This document shows, one piece after another, positions 1-14,095 of a DNA stretch of 64,000 nt. Positions within the stretch are counted from its first letter, which is position 1. Each line of letters begins with the position of its first letter. A program made the position numbers and the translations under genes. The stretch lies in assembly GCA_037013495.1 (NCBI GenBank), contig CM072801.1:12138501-12202500 (forward strand), in the 5' to 3' direction. Under the pieces are notes generated by a model, which saw only the letters and a program-made list of their open reading frames with translations, made no database searches and had not been told where the DNA came from. The DNA comes from Hippophae tibetana (taxonomy: Eukaryota > Streptophyta > Magnoliopsida > Rosales > Elaeagnaceae).

Positions 1-27
1 TTAAACAACGATCTATATGGATCAAAG

Positions 28-80
28 ATGATTTGTCAAAATTGCAAGAAGCCTAGACATCTATTAAATAAGTGCTTTTA
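28..80 (+). pseudogene. relic of a Copia gag zinc knuckle
   Basis: A short open stretch reads as a CCHC zinc knuckle with the spacing C-x2-C-x4-H-x4-C (residues CQNCKKPRHLLNKC) and is followed at once by a stop. Zinc knuckles of this kind lie at the end of Copia nucleocapsid (Gag) proteins and bind the element's RNA. The flanking sequence is too decayed to follow further. The rest of the element may lie to the left, outside the window. Confidence 0.55.
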
Positions 81-3000
81 AATTTCGTGATATACTTCTT
101 AGATAGACCAACAATGTTTTAACAATGTCTCAGCCATGCTTGCTTCATTCTCCAGTAATGTCATACCCATAGGGTTTTTGGTTAAAATGGTCATGTAACT
201 TTAGGTAAGTGACACATTGATATTTTCACTTTTACAGGGGACTAATTTAGTTCTATATTTTAAAAATGATCAATCAAATCTATATTTTAAAAGTTGAAAT
301 TTTTTGAGGGATAAAATTAAAAATTAAAAAACATTCTATTATCCTTCTCTCTTTCGTTTTATTGAGATCATTTTTTCGTCTTGATTGGGCTTGTTTTGTT
401 TGAAAATTTTTAATAGAAAATTTATGTTAAAAAAATGAAATCTTATTGATTCCGATACCAAATTGATTTAAAATAGGATAGAAAAATAGACGATAAAAGA
501 AAAATAATAGACAAATTAAAATTAAGAATTTACACAAATAAAAAAGGAAAAATAACATATACTTAAAGGAGAAATTAGCATTGTATTTAATTCATTATAT
601 ACTGTTTAATAAGTAAAATAATATGTCTAATTTATATAACTGATATAAAAAATAGATAATTTAAAATTTAAAATTAGGGGAGAAGAAAAATAGAGTTTTT
701 TAATTATTTTTAAATTTTTTATTTTATATCTAAAAAAATCTCCTTTTTAAAATTTAAACATAATTAATATTTTTTTAAATTAATGAAATAAATTAACTAA
801 TCTTAAAAATTATGGAACTATTATTTATCTAAAATTACAACAACATATAACCCAAAATCCTACACCTTTTATAACAAATTTTGAGTCATAATACCTACAT
901 AACATATCACCATTTGGAATTGGTTGGGAGGGTCATATATGCTTTATTTATTTGTTTGTTTCTTTCTAATGATATATACTTTATTATATTATTCATTAAT
1001 TGGCGCCCTTTATTTTAATTACTATTTCACAATTTTCTTCAAAATCGGTTGGCTGGTATTAATATATTTAGTCAAACTTATTTAAATATTGTCCCATGCC
1101 CTACTGGATCTGCATGAAGGATTGCATTCAGTTTTTAGCACACAAAATTATTCTTTTAAATATAATAAACCTAAAAAAATATTATCTAACTATTTTTATT
1201 TATACTATTGAATTATATTTAGTTTCATTTATATCATCAAACTTTAATTTATATTATTATATTAATCTCGATTTAATGATATCATACCTCAGTTATAAAT
1301 ATAAATAAATTAAATAATTAATTTAAATATTTAAAATATAATTTGTACTGTATGTGAAACCATTAGAAATTAACATGATGATATAAATTAAGTTTTTTAA
1401 TAATTAAAAATTAGAAAAAGTATGAAATAATACTTTCAAATAATACCTTAGTTATAAGATTTTTTTTTAATTATATTCCTCTATCTTTTATTATAGCCTG
1501 ATAATCTGAAGACTTTACATATCATTTTCTGTATCTATTTTATTTATCAAACAATTAATTACAATAAAAATAGGGAGTCTCGACCTTGATAGTAATTATT
1601 AGAAAAAGATAAACTAATAATTTAATTTGAATATAACTATTATTTTCATATAATTTCACTATTGATTGACGACTATCTTAAAAGTATATGCATATAAATT
1701 TATATTAATATTAATTATAATTTAATATATGATATAATTTTTAAAATAAATAAATAATTTAATCATTTTTAAAGTTATTTTTATACAGTTTGTGTCCTTA
1801 AAAGTATCTTTTTAATTAAAGTTGTTCGATTTTTATTTTATTTTTGTTAATTTCAACTATATTTTTTATTCAATGTATGAAAAGGATAATACATTTTTTT
1901 AGTTTAATTAATAAACATTTATTTATTTTATATGGGTAGAGATGAGATTTGTGGTATTATTCAATCGTGTCACCTCTACTTCTAGAGGGAGTAAACACTA
2001 TTCTTTCTTTTAGAGAATGTAAACTCAACCAACGAAACAAAGATATCAAATGATAAAATTAATTTTCATTAATATCATAGTACATCCCTCCACAGTTAGC
2101 AATGTCAATGACCATAAAAACTAGAATGGAGAGTAACAATTCCACTCAATTTTGACAAAAAAGTATAAAAAATTTAGTAAGATGGGTGATAGAAACCCAA
2201 TAATTATTAAAAAGAATACTAGATATTTAAAAAAATTAAAATTATCAAAGTTAAATAATGTAAATTAACATGTGTTATTTAAATAAGATAATATTGTTTT
2301 TTAAATTTATGATTAACGTCAATTAATTTTAAAAAATTAGATTTTCTAAAATTACTCCTATTTTCTTAAAAAATAGAATTACCATCTCAACTCTTATTAT
2401 GAGAGTTTTCATTTTCATTGTGAATTGTTCAATTAATTTTTGGTAAGTTTTTTTTTTTATTAAGATGATATTGTTTTTGTTAAAATGACATATAATCGTT
2501 CAAATGATCTCTTTTTAATAATATTAAAAGTTTTAGACTTTTAATATTATTTTTAATAGTTATTAAACTTCTAATACTCAATTTAAATATCATGAGATTT
2601 TTATTTTCTCTAATATCTCTTTCAATGTGTACCATTTGGTATAAAGTTTTATATTTCCAACCAATATTTATAATACTCTATTTTTATTTGGGTTATACCC
2701 TTATATTTTTTTTTCTTTTTTCTTGTGAAGATGTATATTTTTTTTTAATATCGATTGTTTGAAGTTATGATAATATGTTAAAATTTATAAGAAACATGAA
2801 TATAAATAATCTCAAAAATTTAATTCAATAGAGATATTTATTTTTTATTAATTTTACCACAATATTATCTTTTATAGATTTGAGAGTTTTATTTCATGCT
2901 ACCTCTTATAGCTCTCATAAACTTTAAAAAGTTATTTTTTTATTGCAATAGGCTAAGAGATAAGTCAAATTAATTCAAATATTAATTTTTGTTTGAAAAA

Positions 3001-5700
3001 TAATAAAAAATAATATTTTTGAAATTTATAAACATAAAAATAATATGTTTAGTACATCTCAAACATTTTTATTATTAATAAAAAAATATAATATATCATT
3101 TTATTTTAAAAATCGTTCAATTATGCGTTATTTAAATTAAACTACATTCATTTAGATTCATTCAATATAAAATATTATCAAATTATAACTTATTTAATAT
3201 TATTATAATATTATTTTTGTTTTTATAAGTATTAAGAGTATTTTTTTTTAATTTCCCAATTTGTTTTTAAGGGTGAATGGGATGCCGCAGAGAATTCAAA
3301 GATGTAGTTAATGAAATATAGTATATCGAATTTAATTAACTATTAATATCTGGCATTTAAATGAAACTATGTAACTATGTAAGTAGTAAAGAATTCAAAA
3401 TTCAAAATATGAGTACTTTAATTAATTTACTAGGACCAAACATAATTACTTATTAAAGTCACCAACCAAAGATGAAAAAAAAGTACAGGTGGAGATTAAA
3501 TTTCATTTATGAAGGCAAGCTATAAAAGTGAATATTAAAACACAGTTAGAAACCAAGAATCTCGTGACAACATTTTAACGATTGTCACCTTAATTGCAAA
3601 TTAGTACATTTCAACTTCTTCTTTTTCTGTTCCAAGTCGCAATATTTCGAGTTTTATCAAAAGTGTGGTTTGATTTATAAAAAAAAAATTAAAGTAGTTT
3701 GCTAATAAGTCAAAACAAAAAAACCATAAAATAAAACATGAAAGAAAAATTGCTAAACTTATAATAAGATCGAAATTTATATGTAATATGTTTATGGAAT
3801 TAAATTAACAAAAAAATAATAATTTACTAGAGAACTCTTATAATGCAGTACTCAAGTTGTATAATATTTCCATTAGGATTTAGATTTTTTTTTTTAATTT
3901 TCTTAAAAAATGAGCAATTTTGAGAAGATTGCGATTTAAAACAATTTTGATTGGGTGTCAAATTGGACCTTTAACTCATAATATGAATATGATTCCACCG
4001 ACAACAATACTTTTATAGTTATTTTTTCATAATATGAATATTATTTTTTTTATTTTTTTAAATATTAACTTACTTTCTATTATAATTATTAAATAAGTTA
4101 ACAAAAAATAATTACTTTTTATAATGATAATATATGAAAATATTATTGTTCTTTTTTTTAATATTTTCAATTTTTAAATGAATTAATTTTTAATTTCAAT
4201 TGTTATATAGTGTAATTGTTTGACATATATGAAATGATAAATATATAAAAATATATATATTAATTATTATTCTAATATTTTAAAATTTTAAAATTTTATA
4301 ACATATAATACTACAAAATATATAAATTTTGTTTAAAACATACAAAACCGTACAATTAACGCACCTAAATTCTGATGAGCTAAAAACCAGAAACATGTGA
4401 AGAAGTAATATGTATTCTTCAGTCAACATTACAAAGTACTTTAACTGTTGTCGGTACCAAAAATCTAAAAGCTTCTTAGGAAAAAAAAAAAAAAAAAGAG
4501 GTAAAATATAACAGCCCTGGACGGCCAAGAGTTGAAAGCAAAATAGTGTAAAATAAGTCGTGATTACTAGCACTCTAGGCTTCTAGCACCCAAAAATATA
4601 TATATATAAAATCATGATACTCAATTGATGTTATTTATGTAAAAAAAATTAAAACCCTTTGTAAAAGTATTTTTTATAACCTATAATTAATTAAAAAATA
4701 TATATGGAAAAATCTTTATAATAATCAATTCAACCATCATATAGATACAGTAAAATAGAACTCTAACCTCGTAAATAACAGCTTATTTATAAATAATTGT
4801 AAATTGAAAGATATAGAAGAGAATGAGACCTTTTTTTTATTGCAGAGGGAGTTCAAAGAAAAAGAAAAAGAAAAACAAAGGAAAAATAAAATAAAATAAA
4901 AGACGACGAAGAAGAAGGAGAAGAAAATAAAAAAAAATTAAAGAGAAAATTCTCTCTATCTTCACTCATTTAGAACCCAATTTTAATTGTGCTCTAAATA
5001 AATAGTATCTTACTCTTCAAATAAAAAAATTTAAAAATATGCACTCATACAAATTAATATTTAAACTGAGTTCGTGTATTTATCGAGGAAAAAAAGTATT
5101 CCTTATTCCGTCGTTTAACACAAATTCCTTATATTTCGTTTTTAAGATGACTACATATTTTATAATTGTGTCTTAAACTTTAAATATTTTACATAATTAA
5201 ATAAGTTTTATATTATTTATCCACACTTTAATTCTTGCTTTTTTAGCAAAAAAAAAAAAACCTCTAATTTTTCTCATCCTTATTTATAAACTAAGGTGGC
5301 CCCATGACCCCATAACTTACATAATTAGCTAATTACTAATTACTAATCAGAGTAAATAAACAACAAAATAAAATTATAAAAACTAAGAGTTTTTTTTTTT
5401 TTTGGTCAGTTCCAATCAACTTCTCTCTCTTTCCGATTTCCGACAATACTAACGGCCATAATAAGTAGTCTGTAAAACATGTACCACAAAATTATCAAAT
5501 GAACTCATTAATCAAACCTCCTACTACATCATAATAAACAAATGAAACTCAACCAAATCTAAAACCCTAAAAAAAAATTATTCCTTCTATTTGCCATGAA
5601 GTTTCAGAGGCACACACTACCTACAAAGTCAATGCACCGTTTATTCAGCATTTCAGCTTCTCTTCTTTAAATCTAAGTCTGTGTTAGTTTATTTTCACTT
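81..5700. other. AT-rich intergenic region, no gene seen
   Basis: Very AT-rich DNA with many A and T runs and short simple repeats. The few open frames of 60-100 codons, for example near 1.1 kb (+) and 4.3-4.6 kb (-), have low-complexity Ile/Leu/Phe/Tyr-rich translations, which is what AT-rich noncoding DNA gives by chance. No RNA gene or transposon terminus was recognised. Confidence 0.6.
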
Positions 5701-5785
5701 TATCCAAAAAAAAAACTGTCTCTGTTTCTGGGTTTGTTTTAGTTTGCTCCAAGTAACCAAGTAGATCAATATTGTGAAAAAGGAC

Positions 5786-5793
5786 TATAAAAA
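5786..5793 (+). promoter_or_regulatory. candidate TATA box of the TRM-like gene
   Basis: TATAAAAA lies about 620 bp upstream of the start codon at 6409. Transcription would begin near 5815-5820 and give a long 5' leader. The leader contains pyrimidine-rich AG sites, for example TTGTTGCAG near 6100 and the AACAG near 6380, so it may be spliced. The leader is inferred and no transcript evidence is available. Confidence 0.4.
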
Positions 5794-6408
5794 CAGGTAC
5801 TTGTGGTTAAAATTCCTGAAATTTATTTCTTGGGATTTTTCTACGACTTTAATTCATTTCGGTAATTCCATATATTTCAGCAAATTATTAGCAAAATTAT
5901 GTTTTTTCAAGTTTTGAGATTTTTTTCTCAGATCCATAACCTTCATTGTTCTAAAAAGCTTCAATTTTTTGGCATAAGGGTTGTTTTTCAATTTTAGGAT
6001 TTTCATGATACAGTAATATTTACGATCAATCACTTTTGAAAGTTTCAAGAGAGTGGAGAATCTTCTTCTTGGTTGTAGTTAGTGTCCTTTTTTGGGTTTG
6101 TTGCAGGCAATTATTATTATTATTATTTTATAATAGGCAATTAATTATTTGTTTTTACTTGTTTGTTTGTTTTTCAATAAGAACAGGATCAAACAAAAGA
6201 AAATATTTTTGTCTCCTCTCAACAAATCCTCGAAAAGATTTACTAGGATGTTCATTGTTCAAGACATTGTAAGTTTTTTTTTTTCTATTTATGAGAATTG
6301 ATTATTGGTAATCGGTGGATTTATTGTTTAGAATATTAGAAAAATCTGACTTTGTCCAAGTGTAATTTTCTGTAACAGAATATACCACAAGACGATCTGA
6401 GATAAGCT

Positions 6409-9298
6409 ATGTACAGATCTTTTGTCACATGTGGTGATCCTAAAGGAGTTGTTGATTGTAGCACAATCAGAAATTCGAAATCCAAATCAAATTCCCAGAA
6501 AATGGAACCCAAAAGAGAAAGTAGAAGAAAGTTGAAAAAGTCATCAAGTTCATCTCTTGATTATTACAAACCAGAACAAGAAAAGACTTTGACTTCTAAG
6601 AGAGTCGCTGAAGGTTTGATCCAAAACCACCCATCTTCATTTCAGCTTCATGAGGTCTCAAAAGGAGCTCAACAGCTAAATCAGATAATTGAGTCTTGTT
6701 CAAAAGGAATGAGGTCTAATGACATAGCTAAAGATTTGTTAAAAGGAGCTCTTGATCTACAAGATTCATTAGTCATGCTTAGTAAGTTACAAGAAGCTTC
6801 ACAACACATGACTCAGATGAAGAAAAAACAGATACAGAAGCTTGAAAATGGTAAAAGTGATGAATTCAGAAGTGAGAAAACAGAATCAAATCGGTATAAA
6901 GACAAATATTTAGCCACAGATTATCAAAATCACCGGCTTTCGGTTGATCGGTCTTCAAGAAATTGCCCAGATGAGCTCAAGACTGTGATCAGAGAGAGCC
7001 TTGTAAGACAAAATCTATTTAGAAATGAAAGGGCTTATGAAACTTCCTCTTCTAGTTCAAACCAATCTTCAATTTTTAATGTAACTACTAACTCTACTAT
7101 TGAATCAACTACTACCCACATGAAAAAAAGTCCAAATCTAATTTTCAAGCTCATGGGTCTAGAAGAATACCCTTCAAAACCTTTGCAAGTCAGTCCACAT
7201 AAACAGCTTGAAGGTAAGAGGATCTCGAAACCGCAGAGACCTGTGTTTGAAATTGACATGCCAATAGTAAGAAAGCCTCAAGCTTTAGTTCAAAAGACCA
7301 GTCAAGAAAGCACTTTGAAGGAAATTCTTGAAGCCATGCAGTTTAAAGGACTTTTGAAAAGCAATTCTTCTAAAAGTCTGCAGTCTTATCCTCATAATTC
7401 AAATGATTCACATTCCAAAGAGAGTTTGGTCAATCATAATCCTCCTATTGTACTTATAAGACCTCTTCGCGTCCCTTGTCTCGACTCAAAGGAGCCTTTC
7501 ACACCAGTACATCAGCAGGATGGAGATTTGAACAAAGGAAAGTTGCTTAGAAAATTGAAAATAAATGAAGAGTTTTGTCCCAAAACTATGTGTCATAGTG
7601 AAGGACATTTGAAGTTTGATAAAGTATACAGAAAACAGGAGATAGAAGATAAAGAAGTTGTTACTAAAGAAGAGACTCCTAATAAGTCAAGACCTTATCA
7701 TAAACCACAAGCAAATAAGGCAATAGAGAACAAAGCTGAAAAGATTAAGAAAGTCTCTACTGCTGGTAGAAAAAGGTTGGAGAAGGAAACAGTGAAAACT
7801 AAAAATGTTGAAAAATCTCGAGATCAAGCCAAGATGAGCTCTCAAAAGGCAGGGAAGGCTGAAACAAATATCACAAAGAATCAAGTTTCTCGACAACCAA
7901 GTTCCAAGTCGAGCATGGTTATAAACCATGCGACACAAAGTGCAAAGAGTAATTACATTGGTCAGAAGAAGAAACACATAAAGAAGGAAAAGCTTATTAA
8001 AGTGTCTGCATCAACTAAATCAGATGTGAGTTGCCTAAGAAAAAGTCTATTGAAAAAACCTGCGTAGTTCTAGTTGTCTATCATTAATTATTTAGCCAGG
8101 ATTGAAGGGCTAAGATGTGAAAATAAATGATGAAAAATAACTGTTTAGCAAAATTTTGATGCAAATATCTTTATGCAGGTTGAAACTGTTGAACATGAAA
8201 AAGAAGATGACAAGAAGAAGATTAACCTTGCTATTGACAATGACTATCGGCCTGTGAGGACCGAAAGTGATCTCGAGTGTGAACTCCACAAAGAGGAGGA
8301 TGCAGATACCACCAGGCCTCAGATTGGAGGTAAGCTGCATGGTACACCAGATTAGATTATATCATGCATAAACTTTGGCTGTTCGGCATATTTTTGGAGA
8401 TCAAACTGAAAATGTCCTAAATTTGCGGGTAAAGTATGTGTATAGCCTTTCATAATTTATGCACTGTTCATAATTCAAGTAGAACTTGTACATAGCAAAA
8501 GGCGTGATTTTTGGCCAATTTTTCATATCAAACAAAAAATTATAAAGAAAAAGAAAAACACAATTTTGGGGCCGCAATTCTGTGAAGTGTTGTGCTAGCA
8601 AGTCAACGCAATTGCAATCTCAACATTATAAAAGCCAATACTATTTAACCGAAATTTGTAACTTCTTTTTTTAACCTCCTCTTATTCCAACAGAAAACAG
8701 CAGCAATACGGAGAGTTCTCATAGTGATGCTAATAAAACTGCAGAGGAAATATCAAATTCCTTAAGTTCTTGTACCACAGATGTCAAAACCTTCAAAAAG
8801 GGCGAAAACATCAAAGCATTACTTATGAGCAGCGCATCTTTTCTCCATCATGCAGAGGAGCTCTTCAACATCAACAATACAAATACATCTGACATCTTAC
8901 AAACATACAGTTTTAATGACTTTGATACATCAAGCATGAGACTTTATATAGATTGTGCAAAAGAACTCATCGGACGTAGAAGCACTCAACATTCACAAGC
9001 AGTTCATCCTGTGTTACTAATATCTGCAGGCAATGCAGGACTATGCATCGATTTAGAGAAGTTGGTGGATGAAATTTCGAATGGGATTGAAACTCTTGAA
9101 AATTACATTGATGGCGAGGGTCCTTTCGGAGATAGTTTGTATGCAATTTTAGAGAGGGACATGATTTGTGGAGGAGTGGTAAATGGAATATGGAATTTAG
9201 GTTGGAGATATGAGTTTTCTATAGATGAAGCTGAGCACGTTGTGAATCATATAGAGAAACAAATCCTAAGTGGATTGATTGATGAGCTTATTGCTTAA
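6409..9298 (+). CDS. TRM-like protein with DUF3741 motif and C-terminal DUF4378
   Basis: Three exons join in phase: 6409-8025, 8179-8329 and 8694-9298, giving 790 residues. The donors are GTGAGT and GTAAGC, and the acceptors are TTATGCAG and CCAACAG. Reading through the first donor would stop 13 codons later. The long N-terminal part is basic, Ser/Lys-rich and probably disordered. Around residues 240-250 lies FKLMGLEE, the (VAR)LMGLEE motif of DUF3741 in TON1-recruiting-motif (TRM)/LONGIFOLIA-type proteins. The last 110 or so residues, rich in acidic and hydrophobic positions and ending GLIDELIA, fit DUF4378. Family members act with TON1 and PP2A in cortical microtubule organisation, so a cytoskeletal role is inferred. 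The exact TRM subgroup cannot be fixed here. The gene may be the counterpart of Arabidopsis TRM34, which I recall as a neighbour of PLSP1. Confidence 0.85.
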
Positions 9299-11839
9299 TT
9301 GGCAATAATCTACCTAATTTTTTCTGAGATTTTTCTTCAGGAACAGGTTTGAGAGGTCAGTGTAACAGTATTTGTTTTCATGTATATAGGGTTGTCAAAG
9401 TAAAAAAAAAAAACGTGGTTCACTTAGTCGTATGGTGGTAACAACTATCCTTCCCATTTGAAGTAATAGGTTTGAATTATATTGAAAGAATTGTTTTGAT
9501 ATAAAAAAAACAAACAAACAAAGGGAGAGGTTGAAACCCAAAACAAAAAGGTCAGCTAGTGCCTCAAGGTTAATATCAGTTATCTAAACAGTCATATTAA
9601 GAATGTCTTGTAACATAGAAAGCAAAAATTTGGACTACTTGGTACTAGCCTTTAGATATAGATTCAAAAATTTGAACTATAGTGATAATGCATTTGAATC
9701 TATTTGAGGTGGTTTTAAATTTTCAAAGAGGCATATTTTTAGCTGTGGAGATAACTAATGTGCTGCATAGCTGGGTTTTTTTTCCTTTGTTTCTTTCTTT
9801 CTTTGAATCGTAGGTATAATATTGCAACAATTAAAATATATAAAATATTTATTTTATCCTTAATATTAATTTCATTTTAATGGATTATTATTAGTTAAAA
9901 TTATCATTTATAAAGTAATACTGTGGTCTGAGAATATCAATATCACCACCTGATTAAAATATTGGATAAATAGTTTTTATAATTCATTTTACACAAAGAT
10001 ATATTTTTTTCTCTATAAAGAGGGACCAAGACTTTAATTTCCTTTATACATAAATATTTTTTTTAATAAGTCAATTGATACGTTAAACTTAATTAGTTGA
10101 CACATCAACTAATTAGTTGATATAATAACTAATTAATTGACATGATAATATTTAATATAAAAAAAATAAGACTACAGGTAAAGAAAAAAAAGTTACTCTA
10201 TAATATTAAATTGCTAGCACCTAGATAGTTTTTCTATCCAAAGTGTGCAATGATCGAGTTTTGTGTTAATCTTATTGATAAATTATGAGCATATTTGTCT
10301 ATGTTATTTAGACCTATAAAAGCCTTATAGTATTAAGAGTGGATGACTCTTGAAATTAATTGATTAGTTATTTTGTTTTCACTTAATATATTTTATTTAT
10401 ATTAATCATATGCATATTTGTTTATGCTATTGAGAACTATAAAAGTAATTATACAGTAAAAAAGATGATTTTCAAAGTAAATTTGTTTATATTAAGTGAA
10501 TGTTAATCACTTTGTTTTTATAAGTGATAATTAAGTCACTCCCGCGTTAAAAATATGATATGTAAGTCAATCTTAAATAATATAATATTATTTTATTAAT
10601 AAAAATTTATAATTAAAAAATTAAATAATAAATTATATTTTAAAAAATTTCTCCTTTATATTATTCATTATTTTTCTAGTTAAGTTCTAACTTCATTTTT
10701 CATTTGTAGAATTAAAAATATCAATATTTTGAAACTGGTATGACAATTGATATATTATAATTTATTTTTTATGATATTGAGAAAATAGAAAAAATTGATA
10801 AAAGAAATTATGAAAATATGGAAAAAAAAATATAGCTGAAAAATGATGATATTGTAAGCTTGAAAATGGCTCCAAGAAAGGAAGTCATGGCATAAAAGAA
10901 GAAGAATTTTAAAATAATAATTTTATCCCATTAAATATAAAAAAATATTTATAAAATAATACTTTATAAAAGTATTAACACAAACAAATTCCCTCCAACT
11001 AAGATACTTAATCTTAGTACTATGAACTGTAATTATGAATTTAACACCACTTTTATAAACAAACATAACGATTTACAAACAATACATCTTGGGGCTGGAA
11101 GGCACTAGATGTTCCCCTTTTCTTTCTTTATTTTTCTTTTTTATACGAGTCGGACGAAATAGATTTTTTACTTTTTAAATTTAAGGATTACAAAATTATA
11201 ATTATATATATATTTTTTAACTTTTATATAATTATTTATTACTTTTATACCATTAAATTTTATAAAAACATCATCAAATCAATAAATTAATGACAAGTTA
11301 CAAACATTTTTTATGATATAAAAATTAATAAAAAAAAATCGATAATATTTCGTAACATGTACAAAATTTAATGATATATAAATAACAAAAAATTTGATGA
11401 TATTTGTGTAACAATCTTAGAAATTCAATAATAAAAAAATTTAAGTACTTTTATTATTATAAAAAGTATGCATATTTAGTCCCATAATTTTTGAAAATAA
11501 ATATTTAAAATCTCGTAATTATTTGAAATAATTATTTTTGTTTTTATCAGGAAATCAATTTTTACAATAAATACCCATTTTTATAATAATTAAACTAAAA
11601 TTATCTAATACATAAATTGCAAAACCAAACTATATTTTTTTACATGATAATAAGAATACCGAGTTTTTCACTAATGAGAAATATGAAACTTCTTCTGATA
11701 TAAAAACGAAAAATACACAGTACCATTTTACAAAACTCTTAACAGCAACGTTCATACTTGGCTCTAACAAAGAAGAATCCCAATTCACACACCATTCAGT
11801 CATGAAGATGCCTCAAAGATACTTTATAAAGAAGTAAAA
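9299..11839. other. intergenic, 3' flank of TRM-like gene and AT-rich DNA
   Basis: The first few hundred bases are probably the 3' untranslated region of the TRM-like gene. The rest is AT-rich with no credible coding frame. It contains a diverged tandem repeat near 10.28-10.52 kb, listed separately. The last part, about 11.7-11.84 kb, is probably the 3' untranslated region of the minus-strand dynein light chain gene. Confidence 0.5.
10281..10525. repeat. diverged tandem repeat of about 123 bp
   Basis: Two blocks offset by about 123 bp share GCATATTTG-T-TATG, then ACCTATAAAAG or AACTATAAAAG, then GATGA-T-TT, and then TTTTGTTTT or TTTGTTTTT. The copies are diverged and contain indels. They could be an old local duplication or the inside of a degraded element. 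Confidence 0.4.
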
Positions 11840-12560
11840 TTAAGAAGAGGCTCCTTTGAAGATAAGGAAATTAAGGGACTCAATAGCAAAGTAAATAAAA
11901 GTCCCCTGTGTATGTGTGAAGAAACAACCAAAATTAGAACCCACGACACATTGCCATCCACTCCCATACTTCTTGTCAAATTCCTGAAAAACCCAAATCC
12001 CATATTAATAGGAAACAAATGCTCTTAACATTTTTTAAATTATTCTCCTTAAAATAATTTAGTAATTTTGTTATTAAAAAATAATAACATATAAAAATGA
12101 TTAAATTTAAATTTATTTTATTATTAATTTTGTAATTATTATTGTTTGTGCTAAAGAAGTTATAAAATTAATCTAATAATAATCAAAAAATATAATAAAA
12201 AATTGATTTTTTTTTAATGCTTTTACTTTTCAAAACACAACATTAAACGATTACAAAAATCTACAACGAACTTAAACTGCTCTTCTTCATGTAATTAATC
12301 ATCCACCATAAATTTAGAGACAAAATTAAAGCTAAAACAGTTTTTTTTTCAATTCAATAAATTGAAAAGGATTTAACCTTTAAAAGTAGGGAAAAAAACT
12401 GAAATATTTTAAAAAAAAAAACCTGTTTGATGTGGGCAGAAATAGATTTGCAATCAAGAACATCATGGAGATCAAGAGCTTGATAAGCAAAAGCCATAGC
12501 TTGAAGCTGCATCTTATCTGTCATATCTGTTTCTTTTATTAAAGCCTTCCCTTCCAACAT
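11840..12560 (-). CDS. LC8-type dynein light chain
   Basis: Two exons on the minus strand, 12423-12560 and 11840-11983, join in phase to give 93 residues, close to the usual LC8 length of about 90. The donor follows ...ISAHIKQ and the acceptor is TTTTTCAG before EFDKKYG. Recognisable LC8 features are DMTDKMQLQAMAFAYQAL in the first helices, GWQCVVGSNFGCFFTH in the core strands, and FIYFAIESLNFLIFK at the end. LC8 is a small dimeric hub that binds short linear motifs in partner proteins. Flowering plants lack the dynein motor, so it is thought to act there as a dimerisation hub rather than in axonemes. The sequence looks intact and nothing is missing. Confidence 0.92.
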
Positions 12561-12730
12561 ATCTCTTTCTCTCTCTATCTCTGTTTGAATTCCAGAGAGG
12601 ATTCTAATATTTAAAAGTTGTCAGAATCTTATCGGTGTGATTATAGAGCACAAGCCCAGCCCAGCCAAACCCAAGCGGGAAGCTCTCTTTTCACATATGA
12701 CTGGTTTGTCTTGGCCCGGTACCTTTTATG
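12561..12730 (-). promoter_or_regulatory. 5' flank of the dynein light chain gene
   Basis: Immediately upstream of the start codon on the minus strand lies a GA-rich leader (CT-rich on the plus strand). About 90-110 bp out is a locally GC-richer patch with AGCCCA repeats near 12,651-12,662. On the gene's strand these read TGGGCT, the site II element common in promoters of housekeeping plant genes. Promoter function is inferred. Confidence 0.4.
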
Positions 12731-13827
12731 CACTTTTTTTCCTTATGTCTTTGCTAAGAGTTTATTTATGTTGTAAATATCAATTTATATATAACAATAT
12801 AATTGTCTAATATGAAACACCATTCCTATATTTTGCCTCTACATTTCTCTTTCACTTAACAATTTTTGATACTGCGGTTTTATCTCGCGATAAGACCTAA
12901 ACTTTTTATTATCTCGTTTTAAGCCACAAAATCAAACCATATATATTATTAAAAACCTCTAATATTAAGATAAAATTTATAATTACTATAAATATCTTTA
13001 TCTATTCAATTAATTTTTTAGAATTTAAATGCTCATAATTATTATAGATTTTAATATGACATCAAAACTTTAATTTATTTTACCCCTTCTCTTAAAAAGA
13101 AAAAAATTCAGCTTTGCAAAATTAAAAAGAAATAAATTACTCAATAAAATACACTATAAATAAATATATTAAAAATATAAAGTAATTGATTTTACAATAC
13201 ACAAAAACACTATATTAAAGGTAAAAATAGCAGAAAGTAAATACAATTAATACTAATATATATATAATTATGGGTACTTACATTCTTTAGTTAATATTTT
13301 AGAATTAAAAATCAAATAGTTATGTATAGAGTAATATTATAGTTTTAAGAGAATTATACAAAAATATCATATTTTTTAAGGGTAAACGAGAATTCTTCTT
13401 ATTTTTAAATATGTATTTTTTAATCCGATTATAAAAAGATGAATCTAATTAATGTAAAATATTAATAAATATTTTTTAAAAAAAATAATAAACTTATTAT
13501 TTTATTATTGGTACTTCTCACATGCATTTTATTTTATATTTTTTGAATATTTAAAAAAAAAAGTAATAATGTAATACTTTATAAAAGAATGTATTGATAA
13601 TATATACTTATATAATTTTAATATTCAAAAAAATATAATATCTAATAAAACTTTTACCCAATTACTATATAATTTGACAAAATATATATTTGATTGACAA
13701 AATTGGTGCGTGCTTAGTGACTGATTTATATTTAACTCTTTTTTTGGCATGGCGTGTAAACTGCTTGTCCTCTTGGTAATTACAAACTAATGGGTAATGA
13801 TGCACGCTGAATTTTAGGCTTGTGCTT

Positions 13828-14095
13828 CACGTGAATGGGAGCATATGCATAACGTGTACAGAATGCAAAGTATATCATCTATGACATTTAACGCCGCCAA
13901 CGTGTCAACTTTTGAATGGGCCACTATCGACCAAATCAATGAGTTTAGGAAGATGATTCTCCCCCCCCTACTACTCTTGAATGATAAAACGACGTGTAGC
14001 TTAGCTGAGCTGCCTGTCGTTAACAACCACTTGGGAAAGTGACCGCTCTGTTCTCTTGGGCTTCCTTCTAGGTTTGTACAGATGTCTGTTGGGCC
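13828..14095 (+). promoter_or_regulatory. promoter-like island with ACGTG and site II elements
   Basis: Within 270 bp there are CACGTG (13,828), ACGTG (13,852), ACGTGTC (13,900) and ACGTGT (13,992), followed by TGGGCT (14,057) and TGGGCC (14,090). G-box/ABRE cores and site II elements are typical of plant promoters, and local GC content is higher than in the surroundings. No gene follows on either strand within a kilobase, so this may be an orphan promoter, the edge of a noncoding RNA gene, or chance. Confidence 0.3.

Noticed and set aside
6036-6272. 78-codon frame upstream of the TRM-like gene
   Set aside because: It lies in the presumed 5' leader, has a low-complexity hydrophobic translation and crosses likely splice acceptors.
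10075-10150. AACTAATTAGTTGACACATC-like inverted repeats as a possible MITE
   Set aside because: The repeats are short and imperfect and lack terminal inverted repeats with flanking duplications, so AT-rich simple sequence is the better explanation.
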